64,000 bases of DNA. Source: Rhodocyclus tenuis. GTDB lineage: Bacteria; Pseudomonadota; Gammaproteobacteria; Burkholderiales; Rhodocyclaceae. This document shows, in pieces, positions 34,146 to 41,746 of the stretch. The stretch covers positions 113,267 to 177,266 of the forward strand of contig NZ_JACIGE010000010.1 in NCBI RefSeq assembly GCF_014197755.1, given 5' to 3'. Every line of letters starts with the position of its first letter. Position 1 is the first letter of the stretch. Both the position numbers and the translations under genes were made by a program. The notes under the pieces were generated by a model. The model searched no databases, was not told where the DNA came from, and worked only from the letters and a program-made list of their open reading frames with translations.

Positions 34146-34324
34146 GACCATGCCCTCCCGAGTTCGAAAGCCGCGCCGATGACGAGCACGAGCACGAAGG
34201 CGCCGATCTGCCTAGCGGTTTTGCCAATGAGCGCGTCTTCGCCGGCGATCTCGAAGCACGCTGCAGCGAACGCCGCTGCGATGCAGACCATGCAGACAGC
34301 TGAAAAGAAGATGGGAAGGCTCAT
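34142..34324 (-). CDS. Small two-helix membrane protein
   Basis: ATG 34324 gives 60 residues with two predicted membrane helices: MSLPIFFSAVCMVCIAAAFA and TARQIGAFVLVLVIGAAFEL, joined by a short acidic loop. It overlaps the gene before and after by four bases. Small membrane proteins in early operons of temperate phages are sometimes superinfection-exclusion or host-takeover factors. No specific family is recognised. Confidence 0.6.
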   Translation of the reverse strand: MSLPIFFSAVCMVCIAAAFAAACFEIAGEDALIGKTARQIGAFVLVLVIGAAFELGRAWS

Positions 34325-34530
34325 TGCCGTGCTCCCGGCCCCGAAGGCATGGCGGACCATGCCTTCGGCGGATCAATCGGGAAGCCGTCAGCATTCCGCC
34401 ATTGCTCGCCGTCGAAGTAACCCGGCCAGACGTCGCCCGGATCATCATTCGCGGTCAGCACTGTCTCGTCTGCGTCCGGCAGATCGTCCGGTCCGGTGTG
34501 CCAGGTGATGGTTTCGGGGATCAGAGGCAT
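34321..34530 (-). CDS. Small DUF551-like acidic protein
   Basis: ATG 34530 gives 69 residues. The sequence WHTGPDDLPDADETVLTAND, then GDVWPGYFDGEQWRNADG and WSAMPSGP resembles the DUF551-type folds that are widespread in phages (a short beta sheet with a Trp-rich end). Function is unknown. It overlaps the next gene upstream by ten bases. Confidence 0.65.
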   Translation of the reverse strand: MPLIPETITWHTGPDDLPDADETVLTANDDPGDVWPGYFDGEQWRNADGFPIDPPKAWSAMPSGPGARQ

Positions 34531-34868
34531 GTCACTTCCTCCCACTCCACGCGGCAGCCAAAACGGTCGGCAAACCATGTGTAAATCGTCAGTTCGCCAT
34601 CCGGCCGGCGCTGGCGCCAAGCGCAGTCTTCGCCAAAGATGGCGTGCAGTCGCGGACTGGGGGCGACAACGATCACGATGTTGTCGCCGCCAATGTCGCG
34701 ATAGCCTCGGAACGAAATGACGCTGAGCCGGTTCTTGATGAGGAAGAGCACGCAGCGCAGGAGATTCATGATCAGCGTGGTGGCCATCGATACCGACGTT
34801 GCGCGCGTCTGTTCGGCTGCTGCCGAGTCAATCATCGGCAGCGCATGAAGATGATCGGCGGATTTCAT
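34521..34868 (-). CDS. Early phage protein of unknown function
   Basis: ATG 34868 overlaps the stop of the AAA+ gene (TGATG), so it is probably translated by re-initiation; product 115 residues. It has a short hydrophobic segment (TTLIMNLLRCVLFLI) and a C-terminal alpha/beta part ending TIYTWFADRFGCRVEWEEVT. No family is recognised. It follows the transposition pair and precedes the small proteins of the early operon. Confidence 0.6.
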   Translation of the reverse strand: MKSADHLHALPMIDSAAAEQTRATSVSMATTLIMNLLRCVLFLIKNRLSVISFRGYRDIGGDNIVIVVAPSPRLHAIFGEDCAWRQRRPDGELTIYTWFADRFGCRVEWEEVTCL

Positions 34869-36079
34869 CACACCATCCCCAGGCTCTTGACGGCGCCGGC
34901 CGTGACGATCGGGCTGCCGATTTCGGCGGCGACGTTCATCGCCGCAGTCATGATGTTGCCGATCGCCAGCGGGTAGAGCAGCGAGAGCGTTTCGGTACGA
35001 TCGGCGCGCCGGGAGGAGATCGTCAGCTTGGCGCGCACAGCATCGATACCGCCTGCATCGATCACATCGGCCAGCGATTTGCCAACCCGCTCGAACTTGA
35101 ACTTCAGGTATTCATCCAGCCGACCGCCATCCAGTGGAGCCAGCTCAACGACTTCGCAGCGTTGCACCACTTCCCGCACGTCGCCATTACGCTCGGACAG
35201 TTTCGCCTTCAGCTCCGGCTGGCCGATCAGGATGATCGACAGCAACTTCTTGAAGCCGAACTCGAGTTCGAAGAAGCGCTTCAGGTGCTTTAGCGTTGCG
35301 ATCGGCATCGCATGCGCTTCGTCGATGATCAGGCAGTGGCGGAAACCGGCCGAGTGGCTTTCCTTCAGCGACCGATGCAGTTGCGCAAACCGCGCCTGCG
35401 GGCTGGAGACAGGCTTTTCAAGCGGCGCGACAGCCCCCATGATCGCTTCAGCGATGTGCGACGCTTTCAGCGTCTTCCCCTTGGTGTCGTTGTCTTCCAT
35501 CCCCAAAACGTACGGACGGATGAGCACAACCGGCTGATTCTCACGGCTGATGCGGTCTTCGAGATCGCGCAGCAGCGTCGTCTTGCCCGCGCCCGACTCG
35601 GCAACGACCGCCAGCAGGCCGCCATGTTTTGCCGTCGCCAGCATGGATTCGCGCACGTAACGAATATCCGGAGAGACGAACATGTCCTCATCGCTCTGGA
35701 TCGCATCGTCGGCAAACGGATCACGAAAGATCCCGAAGTGCTTCTTCGTTGCTGGCAGCAGGGTTTGTTTACGCAGTAACATCATCTTCTCCTTGAGTGA
35801 TTCGTCAGTGGCTTGCTTCGGGGAGACCGGGGAATCCGTGTTGGCGCACGGATTCCCCTCCTCATTGGCGGCGAAAGCGTCGGTCAGCTCGCTGTCGGTG
35901 GCACCCGACTCGGCGAGGAACGCGCGGATGCGCAGTTCCAGCGCCGGCCGCGGCAAACTCTTGGGCCACGCGTCGTGATTGACGATTTGCGCCACGGTTG
36001 CGGTCGATACTTCGATTGCCCGCGCCAGATCGGCTTGATTGCGACCAATGCGGGCGAGCACTTTTTTCAGGGTGAGCAT
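34868..36079 (-). CDS. MuB-like transposition AAA+ ATPase
   Basis: ATG 36079 gives 403 residues; the long frame upstream is a shadow of the transposase. Residues about 1-60 form a lambda-repressor-like helix-turn-helix (VLARIGRNQADLARAIEVST), as in MuB. The AAA+ domain has Walker A AESGAGKT (160-167), Walker B CLIIDEAH (249-256) and a sensor-like IGQPEL. MuB-type proteins bind target DNA, choose the insertion site and stimulate the transposase. It starts nine bases after the transposase stop, the expected order A then B. Confidence 0.9.
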   Translation of the reverse strand: MLTLKKVLARIGRNQADLARAIEVSTATVAQIVNHDAWPKSLPRPALELRIRAFLAESGATDSELTDAFAANEEGNPCANTDSPVSPKQATDESLKEKMMLLRKQTLLPATKKHFGIFRDPFADDAIQSDEDMFVSPDIRYVRESMLATAKHGGLLAVVAESGAGKTTLLRDLEDRISRENQPVVLIRPYVLGMEDNDTKGKTLKASHIAEAIMGAVAPLEKPVSSPQARFAQLHRSLKESHSAGFRHCLIIDEAHAMPIATLKHLKRFFELEFGFKKLLSIILIGQPELKAKLSERNGDVREVVQRCEVVELAPLDGGRLDEYLKFKFERVGKSLADVIDAGGIDAVRAKLTISSRRADRTETLSLLYPLAIGNIMTAAMNVAAEIGSPIVTAGAVKSLGMV

Positions 36080-36087
36080 TTGGCACC

Positions 36088-37920
36088 TCAATTCGCGCGC
36101 ACGATTTGCAACGGATGGCCTGCGCGCGGGGCGGCCAGTTCGGCGGCGATGTCCTTGACCTGGTCGGGTTGAGCACCGTCCGGATAACGCTGGCTCAGCC
36201 AGCGGTAGCGGTCGACAGACCACTCGCCACCATCGGCTTCCACCAGCTTCTTGAGCTGCCGAGCGAGCTCCTCGACCGACAGCGGCTGCACTTCGACCCG
36301 CGCTTTGCGCGCTGCCGCGATTTGCGGCGTTTCCAGCGTTTGCGGCGGCGGAAGGATCCGCTCCGGAAGATCGCACTGCCCGAGGTGCGAGTGAGCAACG
36401 ACGCCGCGCCCGCCGTTCATGTGCGCAAACGGAGTGACCTGCTTCGCGCGTAGCGCGTCAGCGTCATCGGCCGTGACGCCTTCGCCGTAGGCCGCCTGCT
36501 CGAGCTTGCGCGCGATCGCCTCATCAGCGGTTTGCTTGGCGCGGGAATACTCCTCGCCGATCACGGGCGACGACTCGCAGCGGCCATAAGCGTCGAAGTC
36601 CCGCTCCGGCTCGACCTCGACGATCAGCGGCTCGTCGCCCATGCGATCGATTTCGACCCGCAGCAAGCCATTTCGCAGCAGAACCGGCGCTACGCGGACG
36701 GTGACATTCCTGCCGAGCAACTCGGCCCACGCCGCGAGCTTGTAGGTTGCCGTCTTGCCGATTTCCGGATGGACGAACGTGATCTGCAGATCGCGCACCT
36801 GCCGCGTCGCCTCCTGTCCGCGCAGAAACCACTGGCAGACCTTGCGCTCAGGCATTTCGACGAGTGCGCCCGGGTGCCGAAGAATGGTCTGCCACAGATC
36901 GTCGCGCACCATCGGCTCGCCAGACGCCCGCCGCAGGCGGCAGTCCACGTGTTCGATGGCGTTGGCGTTGTAGTCACGGGCCCAGCGCTCTGCTGCCGCG
37001 TTGAGTTCTTCCACCGATTCCACCGGCTCGAAGCGCAGACGGCTTTCGAACTGCGTTTCGACCAGGTTGTTTGCCTGCTCGACACCGCCCTTCACCCAGG
37101 CATGTCCTGCAGCATGCGTCCTGTGATCGACGCCCAGCGCGTCGAGCAGATGCTTGATCGCGTGCGAGGTGTTGGCGCTGCCCTTGTCCCACAGCAGGAT
37201 CTTCGGCACCCCGTAGGAAAGCCGGTTTGGCTGCTTGCTCCACGTGTAGAGCAGGAACTCGAACAAGCAGTGCTGAGATTCGCCGGCGGACTCAAAGTAG
37301 CGGACATCGAATACGCCACTGGCGTGTTCGTAACGCGTGTAGCGCCAGACCTTCAGCTTCACCTTGGCGATCTTGTCCAGCTTGTTCTTGTAGAACTCCT
37401 CAGCGCGCATGCACATTTGCCGCCCGCCGATGTAATAGATCAGGCACAGCGAAGGGTCGATTTCGTGCACGTGATTCGGGTACAGACTGCGCAGCTCGAT
37501 GTGATTCCGTGCCGCCATCACCGTTGCTGCATCCATCCGCCGCTGGCGCAGCAGCGTGGCCACGCGCGACTTCGATACCGGAACCTCCAGCCCATTTGCC
37601 GCTGCAACGTTCATGGCAACGCCGAGCGGCATCGTGTCTTTGCCGTTGGCGCGAAACGCCTCGCGCTTGGCGCCGGCGATGAACGTCAGCGTGGTGTCGT
37701 CGATGCGCGTTGTCCCGGCGTCGGCCCGACGCTTACGATTGGTCTTGCGGCCGGCGTGATCTTTCAGCCAGCGATGCACGGTTCCGATATGCGTACCGTG
37801 CAGTGCGCAGAATTCGCCAACGATCGCACCTTTCTGCCCGTGCGCAGCTGCGTCAATGCGATCACGCAGCGCGAACAGCTTCTGCAGCATGTCCGGAGTG
37901 AGTTCGGCGGCCATGTCCAT
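36088..37920 (-). CDS. D,D35E phage transposase (MuA/Tn552-type)
   Basis: ATG 37920 (or 37914) gives 610 residues; AAGGG precedes it. The N-terminal helix-turn-helix regions (about 1-60, FCALHGTHIGTVHRWLKDH) should bind the end repeats. The integrase core has Asp155 (HEIDPS), Asp245 (LLWDKGSAN) and Glu281 (KGGVEQANN), with 35 residues between the last two. Mu itself has a wider spacing, so this enzyme is nearer to the Tn552/BcepMu group. A beta-barrel and a basic C-terminal region follow (about 390-610), the latter likely contacting the AAA+ partner. It catalyses strand transfer in integration and replicative transposition. Confidence 0.92.
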   Translation of the reverse strand: MDMAAELTPDMLQKLFALRDRIDAAAHGQKGAIVGEFCALHGTHIGTVHRWLKDHAGRKTNRKRRADAGTTRIDDTTLTFIAGAKREAFRANGKDTMPLGVAMNVAAANGLEVPVSKSRVATLLRQRRMDAATVMAARNHIELRSLYPNHVHEIDPSLCLIYYIGGRQMCMRAEEFYKNKLDKIAKVKLKVWRYTRYEHASGVFDVRYFESAGESQHCLFEFLLYTWSKQPNRLSYGVPKILLWDKGSANTSHAIKHLLDALGVDHRTHAAGHAWVKGGVEQANNLVETQFESRLRFEPVESVEELNAAAERWARDYNANAIEHVDCRLRRASGEPMVRDDLWQTILRHPGALVEMPERKVCQWFLRGQEATRQVRDLQITFVHPEIGKTATYKLAAWAELLGRNVTVRVAPVLLRNGLLRVEIDRMGDEPLIVEVEPERDFDAYGRCESSPVIGEEYSRAKQTADEAIARKLEQAAYGEGVTADDADALRAKQVTPFAHMNGGRGVVAHSHLGQCDLPERILPPPQTLETPQIAAARKARVEVQPLSVEELARQLKKLVEADGGEWSVDRYRWLSQRYPDGAQPDQVKDIAAELAAPRAGHPLQIVRAN

Positions 37921-37925
37921 GACCC

Positions 37926-38840
37926 TTACTCGCCGACCAACGCGCCAAGCGTCTTTTCGAAGATGTTGCGCACCTTGGCAAGGCATTCGTCGCCGCGTGT
38001 GAGCGCATCGACGAGCGCAATGCCCAGGGCTTCGCGGGCCTTTTCGAGGCCGTCTTCTTCCCCCGGCTGCGGATCCAGCAGCATGGCGTCGCGCCGGATG
38101 ATGTCGAGATCGGCGATCGCCTTTTCCATCGATCGGCGCGCCGCGGCAACCTGATCGAGATAGCCGGTAAAGGCCTCAGGCCAATCGGTCAGCGAAACCA
38201 CACGCTTATGCAGCGTGCGGTGCATTTCATTGATCTTCGCGTCTTTGTCCGCGATGACGCGCTCGGTCGCATTGGCGTTGGCGCGCGCCTCGCGCAGCTT
38301 GGCGCGGAGTTCTTTGACCGACATCGTGGCGATGTCGTCGAGCTTCAGCTCGCCGGTCTGGCCGGTAAGCTCGAGCTCTTCGAGCTGCTCGTCATCGAGG
38401 ATGAGCATCTCGAAGAGCTTGGTCTGGTTTCCGAGCGCGGCAGTCAAATGTCTCGTTGACGAGACATTTGAGAATTTCACTGCCGACTGCATGAACTTGG
38501 CAGCCACCTTACGATCGATCCCGAGGACATCGAGGCGGGAGATGAATTGCCCGTGCTCGCAAGCGGCCTTGAGCACCGCGAGTCCGCGACCGACTTCGAT
38601 GCAGGCTTCGACGCTGCGGCGCATGCTGCTGCTGATATCGCGCTGGATCAGGTCAGGATCGGTGTAGTCGCCCGGCAGCTGATAACCGATCTGCGCGGCG
38701 ACGGCGCGCACATGCGCATCGAGCTGCATTTCGAGCACTGCACGCTGATTGCACTCTTCGCGCAGCGCCGGCAATCCGGGGGCATCGGCTTCGGCAATGG
38801 CGTGACTGATGGGGGTTGTGATGCTTGGCTTACGGGCCAT
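37926..38840 (-). CDS. DUF3102-like phage protein
   Basis: 304 residues, highly helical. The middle part (VGRGLAVLKAACEHGQFISR, then KVAAKFMQSAVKFSN) resembles DUF3102 proteins of phages and plasmids. The C-terminal half is a coiled coil (ELRAKLREARANANATERV, then KDAKINEMHRTL). A perfect 28-base inverted repeat lies inside the gene at 38444-38471. It sits directly upstream of the transposase in the early operon. A role with the transposase or its DNA is possible but not shown. Confidence 0.7.
   Translation of the reverse strand: MARKPSITTPISHAIAEADAPGLPALREECNQRAVLEMQLDAHVRAVAAQIGYQLPGDYTDPDLIQRDISSSMRRSVEACIEVGRGLAVLKAACEHGQFISRLDVLGIDRKVAAKFMQSAVKFSNVSSTRHLTAALGNQTKLFEMLILDDEQLEELELTGQTGELKLDDIATMSVKELRAKLREARANANATERVIADKDAKINEMHRTLHKRVVSLTDWPEAFTGYLDQVAAARRSMEKAIADLDIIRRDAMLLDPQPGEEDGLEKAREALGIALVDALTRGDECLAKVRNIFEKTLGALVGE
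38444..38471. repeat. Perfect inverted repeat inside an early gene
   Basis: Arms of 13 bases, TCAAATGTCTCGT and its exact complement, are separated by TG. It is more AT-rich than the surrounding coding DNA. It may be an operator, an internal enhancer for transposition, or an mRNA hairpin. Confidence 0.65.
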
Positions 38841-38848
38841 GACGACTC

Positions 38849-39154
38849 CTAGATTTTCGTGTTCAGGCGAGCGGAAAGTTCGTCGAGCCGGCCGCGGGCG
38901 GCGTCGACAGAGCGCATGATCGACATCGCTTGCAAAGCGAAGCGCGTCGATGGGCGGATGCGACCGGTTTCGGGGATTCGCTCAGCGAAGCCGGCCTCGA
39001 TCAGCGTGGCAACGTAGCGGGTGATGTTCGGCGGCGACAAGTCAGTCGCCTTTGCCAACTCGCTCGGGCTCAGGCCGTGCGCGAAGTGGCCCATCAACAC
39101 GTTGAGCACGTCGAGCACCTTGCTGCCGGCGGCCATCGTCTTCGGCTGGCTCAT
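38849..39154 (-). CDS. IclR-type winged-helix regulator (DNA-binding part only)
   Basis: 101 residues. The sequence KVLDVLNVLMGHFAHGLSPS, ELAKATDLSPPNITRYVATL and GFAERIPETGRIRPSTRFAL is the N-terminal winged helix of IclR regulators. The ligand-binding domain of about 160 residues is missing, which is usual for phage versions. It overlaps the gene upstream by four bases. It likely tunes early transcription. Confidence 0.78.
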   Translation of the reverse strand: MSQPKTMAAGSKVLDVLNVLMGHFAHGLSPSELAKATDLSPPNITRYVATLIEAGFAERIPETGRIRPSTRFALQAMSIMRSVDAARGRLDELSARLNTKI

Positions 39155-39627
39155 TGCGCCTCTCCCAGCTCGAGCTCGGGTTGGCTGGCCCGCCGAACGT
39201 TTTCGCGATGCCAGGCCAGCGCGCCCATTGCATGCAGTAGCGCGGCCATTGCGTCGTCGGCCGTCGCCTCACCTTCGCTGAACTTCAGCAGCGTGCCGAT
39301 CGCTTCGTGCGTGACGCGCTGCAGACCCTGCACGTCGCACGTCACCAGCGCGCGGCCGCGAGGAATGTCGATGAGCAGGCGACCGCCTTGCGAGCTGAGG
39401 TAACGCATGACGCTGCTGCCGCCGGTGGCGTGCTCCCAGGCCGGCAGCGCATGCACTGGCATGCGTACTTCATCGATCCAGTCGTACAACGTTGCCGGCT
39501 TGACGTTGTTCATGAGTTCGGCAATGCGCTCGATGCCGCGGCGGTGCTCAATGATGGCCGTGCGCTTGTCCTGCTCGAAGGCTGTTCGGAGTGACGTGGC
39601 TGGGGCCACCGAAATACGTCTAGACAT
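39151..39627 (-). CDS. Early phage protein of unknown function
   Basis: 158 residues. The N terminus (TAIIEHRRGIERIAELMNNV, KPATLYDWIDEVRMPVHALP) looks like a small DNA-binding helical domain similar to phage CII-like or toxin-antitoxin HTH units. The rest is alpha/beta, with TCDVQGLQRVTHEAIGTLLK and an acidic C terminus. It is the first gene of the early operon after a 105-base gap that also contains the promoter region of a plus-strand gene. Confidence 0.62.
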   Translation of the reverse strand: MSRRISVAPATSLRTAFEQDKRTAIIEHRRGIERIAELMNNVKPATLYDWIDEVRMPVHALPAWEHATGGSSVMRYLSSQGGRLLIDIPRGRALVTCDVQGLQRVTHEAIGTLLKFSEGEATADDAMAALLHAMGALAWHRENVRRASQPELELGEAQ

Positions 39628-39684
39628 TCGGGGAACCTCCTTTCTGGCGATCTAAAAATGGTTGGCGTTTGTTACTATGCAAAT

Positions 39685-39720
39685 CCGTTGCGTGTATCTA
39701 AATTGGGAGCGTCGCAACGG
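39685..39720. repeat. Spaced inverted repeat before a plus-strand gene
   Basis: CCGTTGCG at 39685-39692 and CGCAACGG at 39713-39720 are exact complements separated by 20 bases, 12 bases before the start of the 39732 gene and about 60 bases upstream of the minus-strand 39627 start. It may be a regulatory site; the arms are short. Confidence 0.35.
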
Positions 39721-39731
39721 AGGGCAAAACC

Positions 39732-39986
39732 ATGAACAGCAGAGACTTCAACGAGCTGGCAGGGCGCATCGATGCGCTGGTGTGGATGACGGGGGCGGTG
39801 ATCGCGGATCTGGAAGACGCCGCGCTCATCGATGGGGAAAAGTTGACCGAGAACATGAGGGCGAGCGCGCTTGCGAAGTCGCGGGTCAGCTCTGCAGCTG
39901 CGTCTGCAGAGATCCTGCAGACATCTGGACGCGTGCTGGGCGAACTGGCCGGGTGGATCGATGACGCGCGGGCCCGCCGGCAATAA
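39732..39986 (+). CDS. Small helical protein, opposite to the early operon
   Basis: ATG 39732 has GGAGGG about 8 bases upstream and gives 84 residues: helices FNELAGRIDALVWMTGAVIA and TSGRVLGELAGWIDDARA. The strong ribosome-binding site and the sensible helical product argue for a real gene. It lies on the plus strand inside the leftward early operon, and its end overlaps the end of the 39886-40239 gene by about 100 bases. Antisense orientation means lysogenic or separately controlled expression is plausible. Confidence 0.6.
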   Translation: MNSRDFNELAGRIDALVWMTGAVIADLEDAALIDGEKLTENMRASALAKSRVSSAAASAEILQTSGRVLGELAGWIDDARARRQ

Positions 39987-40239
39987 CAGGGGAAAGCTCG
40001 TGCCGACCGTAGGCGTCGAGAGCCTGTTCTGCATGCCGGCGGAAGAGCGTGTGCCCCTCCTGCGTGCCGGCATACCAGGCATCGGATTCCGCCGTCGCGA
40101 CCGGATAGGGGTTGGTCATGCGCGCGCCATCAACGCGATAGCGCAGTGCGGCGAGCACGCCTGCTTTGTAGGGAACGCTGCGCGGATCGCGCGGGCCCGA
40201 AAACGCGGCGTCGAACAGTGTTTTGGCAAGGTCTCCCAC
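39886..40239 (-). CDS. Early phage protein of unknown function
   Basis: GTG 40239 gives 117 residues. The first 75 residues are well-formed: MGDLAKTLFDAAFSGPRDPR, then YKAGVLAALRYRVDGARM and AESDAWYAGTQEGHTLFRR. This pattern is one I associate with small proteins in Mu-like early regions. The last 40 residues are Pro/Arg-rich and overlap the plus-strand gene, so they may be less conserved. It begins five bases after the stop of the preceding small reading frame. Confidence 0.6.
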   Translation of the reverse strand: MGDLAKTLFDAAFSGPRDPRSVPYKAGVLAALRYRVDGARMTNPYPVATAESDAWYAGTQEGHTLFRRHAEQALDAYGRHELSPVIAGGPARHRSTRPVRPARVQMSAGSLQTQLQS

Positions 40240-40244
40240 GGCCG

Positions 40245-40361
40245 TTACTCGGCAATACGGGGGATGAACCAGCCGCCATCAGCTGACGATGTGATGGTGA
40301 GCGTGCGGTAACGGCGGAAAGGAAGAAGGGAGCGGAGCTTGGTGAGCGAGATGCAGTGCAT
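40245..40361 (-). CDS. Very small reading frame of 38 residues
   Basis: ATG 40361, eight bases after the Ner-like stop, gives a basic product (CISLTKLRSLLPFRRYRTLT, then SADGGWFIPRIAE). It fills the space between two early genes exactly, with five bases to the next start. The support is position only; it may be a small protein or a spacer. Confidence 0.4.
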   Translation of the reverse strand: MHCISLTKLRSLLPFRRYRTLTITSSADGGWFIPRIAE

Positions 40362-40369
40362 GGCAGGCC

Positions 40370-40615
40370 TCACGCGGCAATGCGGCGATCGCTGCGCAGA
40401 TCGAGCGCGCGAGTGGGGTCGGTGCAGACGACACCGTCTTTCATGCCGAGCTTGACGGCAATGTTGTGCGCCTGGCCGCGCAAGCACTTCTTGCGGCCGC
40501 CAAGGACTTCGAAGACTAGGCCGGTCGAGAAGCCATTTGCGACGGCCCAGGCGGAGATGGAAAGACCCTGACGCTTCAGCTCGGCGCGGGCCTCGTCGGC
40601 GGTACGTAGATTCAT
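40370..40615 (-). CDS. Ner-like DNA-binding protein
   Basis: 81 residues. The sequence ARAELKRQGLSISAWAVANG, FSTGLVFEVLGGRKKCLRGQ and AHNIAVKLGMKDG is the helix-turn-helix core of Ner/early-switch proteins. It is the first gene after the leftward early promoter at 40696-40725 and faces the repressor gene. In Mu, Ner lowers early and repressor transcription. The same job is likely here. Confidence 0.75.
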   Translation of the reverse strand: MNLRTADEARAELKRQGLSISAWAVANGFSTGLVFEVLGGRKKCLRGQAHNIAVKLGMKDGVVCTDPTRALDLRSDRRIAA

Positions 40616-40695
40616 TGATGTCGCTCCCTCAGGGGTGGTTGGCGCTCTTTCGAGTGCCGGTTAGGTTGCTGTCGGTGTTCTGACGGTGTGTGTTG

Positions 40696-40725
40696 ATTAT
40701 AGGTAACGATTTCGTTACCTGTCAA
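40696..40725 (-). promoter_or_regulatory. Leftward early promoter
   Basis: On the minus strand the sequence is TTGACA, 18 bases, TATAAT: perfect sigma-70 -35 (40720-40725) and -10 (40696-40701) boxes. The spacer is the palindrome at 40701-40720. Transcription would start near 40689 and read into the Ner-like gene and the whole early operon. Confidence 0.85.
40701..40720. promoter_or_regulatory. Repressor operator between -35 and -10
   Basis: AGGTAACGA and TCGTTACCT are perfect dyad arms separated by TT. The site fills the spacer of the early promoter and lies 27 bases before the repressor start codon. Binding there would block early transcription. It is the natural operator for the adjacent XRE repressor; binding itself is inferred. 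Confidence 0.8.
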
Positions 40726-40746
40726 ATAGTTTTAGGGGATAGTTTC

Positions 40747-41184
40747 GTGTCTATCGGAGACAGGCTAAAAGGCGAGCGCGGTCGACTTGGGCTCAATCAG
40801 GCCGACTTTTCCGCGGTGGCCGGGACGACGAAGAAGAGCCAGATTGGCTACGAGAAAGATGTCGTTGCGCCAGATGCTGCTTATCTGGCTGCGATCGCCG
40901 CGGCCGGCGCCGACATCCGCTTCATCGTCACCGGGCAACGCAGCGGCGACGGTATAGGGCAGGCCGCCGTGCACCAGGCTGTACTCGACGCTGTCGATCT
41001 GCTCTCGCTCGACAAGAAAGTCGACGCGCAGCAACTGGCCCGTGCGGTCGTCAAGCTTTGCCCGCGCGCTGAGCCGCTGCCGTCACCGCTGACCTCTGGA
41101 CAGACGATCATCCACGGTGATGTTGGTCAGCAGATGAGAGACAACTCCGGTGAGATCACCGTCAACATGGGTAGAAAGAAGTGA
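40747..41184 (+). CDS. XRE-family prophage repressor
   Basis: GTG 40747 gives 145 residues. A TTG at 40690 would extend it, but then the early promoter and operator would lie in the coding region, so I prefer 40747. Residues about 2-62 are an XRE helix-turn-helix (RLKGERGRLGLNQADFSAVA, TTKKSQIGYEKDVVAPDAAY). The C-terminal half is a helical domain with no LexA-like protease motif visible. By context it holds the lysogenic state by binding 40701-40720. Its stop overlaps the start of the next gene by four bases, so cargo is expressed with it. Confidence 0.82.
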   Translation: MSIGDRLKGERGRLGLNQADFSAVAGTTKKSQIGYEKDVVAPDAAYLAAIAAAGADIRFIVTGQRSGDGIGQAAVHQAVLDAVDLLSLDKKVDAQQLARAVVKLCPRAEPLPSPLTSGQTIIHGDVGQQMRDNSGEITVNMGRKK

Positions 41185-41729
41185 GCTCGAGCGGCCGGGG
41201 GACGCATATTCACGGCAGCGCCGGCGCTGTGGTGCGCAAGAACAACGGCACGGTAATCGTTGGCTGTCCGGGCGAGGAGCATTGCCCTCGCATGCTTGAT
41301 GAGGCTGCCCGGCAAAAACGCTTCGAGCAGAACACGGGCATTAGCTGCGGCTGGCCGGAGCGCGAAGCTCTTGACTACCTACTTGCCCGCGAGGGGTTTG
41401 CCGTGAAGGATCTGGCGCTGGCGCGCAAGATGAGCTCGTTGCGCCTGAATGTCGAACAGCAGCGCCTCGAGGCGCTGCCGTCTCGACTGGAGCTCTGGTA
41501 CGGGAGGTCGTTGGTGATGTTGGCGACCGGGTCGATTGCTCTTTTCACCTTCGCCGCCGTTCTTTCGCGGGATCTGCCGTTGCTTACCGTGCTGCAGATC
41601 GCGCTGGCCTTGAGCGCTTTTTCCTTCATGGCGTACGTAGCGCAGCGCTTCATCGTGCAGCCAGTCAGAATCGCCGAGCGGGTCAAGCCGGCGCTGGAGC
41701 GTTATTACTCGGAGTTTCAACAACAGTAG
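41181..41729 (+). CDS. Membrane protein co-expressed with the repressor
   Basis: GTG 41181 overlaps the repressor stop and gives 182 residues. The N-terminal third has three Cys and one His in a GCPGEEHCPRM and SCGW setting, which may bind metal. A charged helix follows (about 75-105), then two membrane helices (about 112-132 and 138-158) and a cytoplasmic C terminus. No family is recognised. Linkage to the repressor suggests expression in the lysogen, for example superinfection exclusion, which is inference. Confidence 0.65.
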   Translation: MSSSGRGTHIHGSAGAVVRKNNGTVIVGCPGEEHCPRMLDEAARQKRFEQNTGISCGWPEREALDYLLAREGFAVKDLALARKMSSLRLNVEQQRLEALPSRLELWYGRSLVMLATGSIALFTFAAVLSRDLPLLTVLQIALALSAFSFMAYVAQRFIVQPVRIAERVKPALERYYSEFQQQ

Positions 41730-41746
41730 TCAATCGGGGAGAAACC

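Noticed and set aside
40690..40746. Upstream TTG 40690 as repressor start
   Set aside because: It would put the early promoter -35 box and the operator inside the coding region, while GTG 40747 starts right at the HTH domain.
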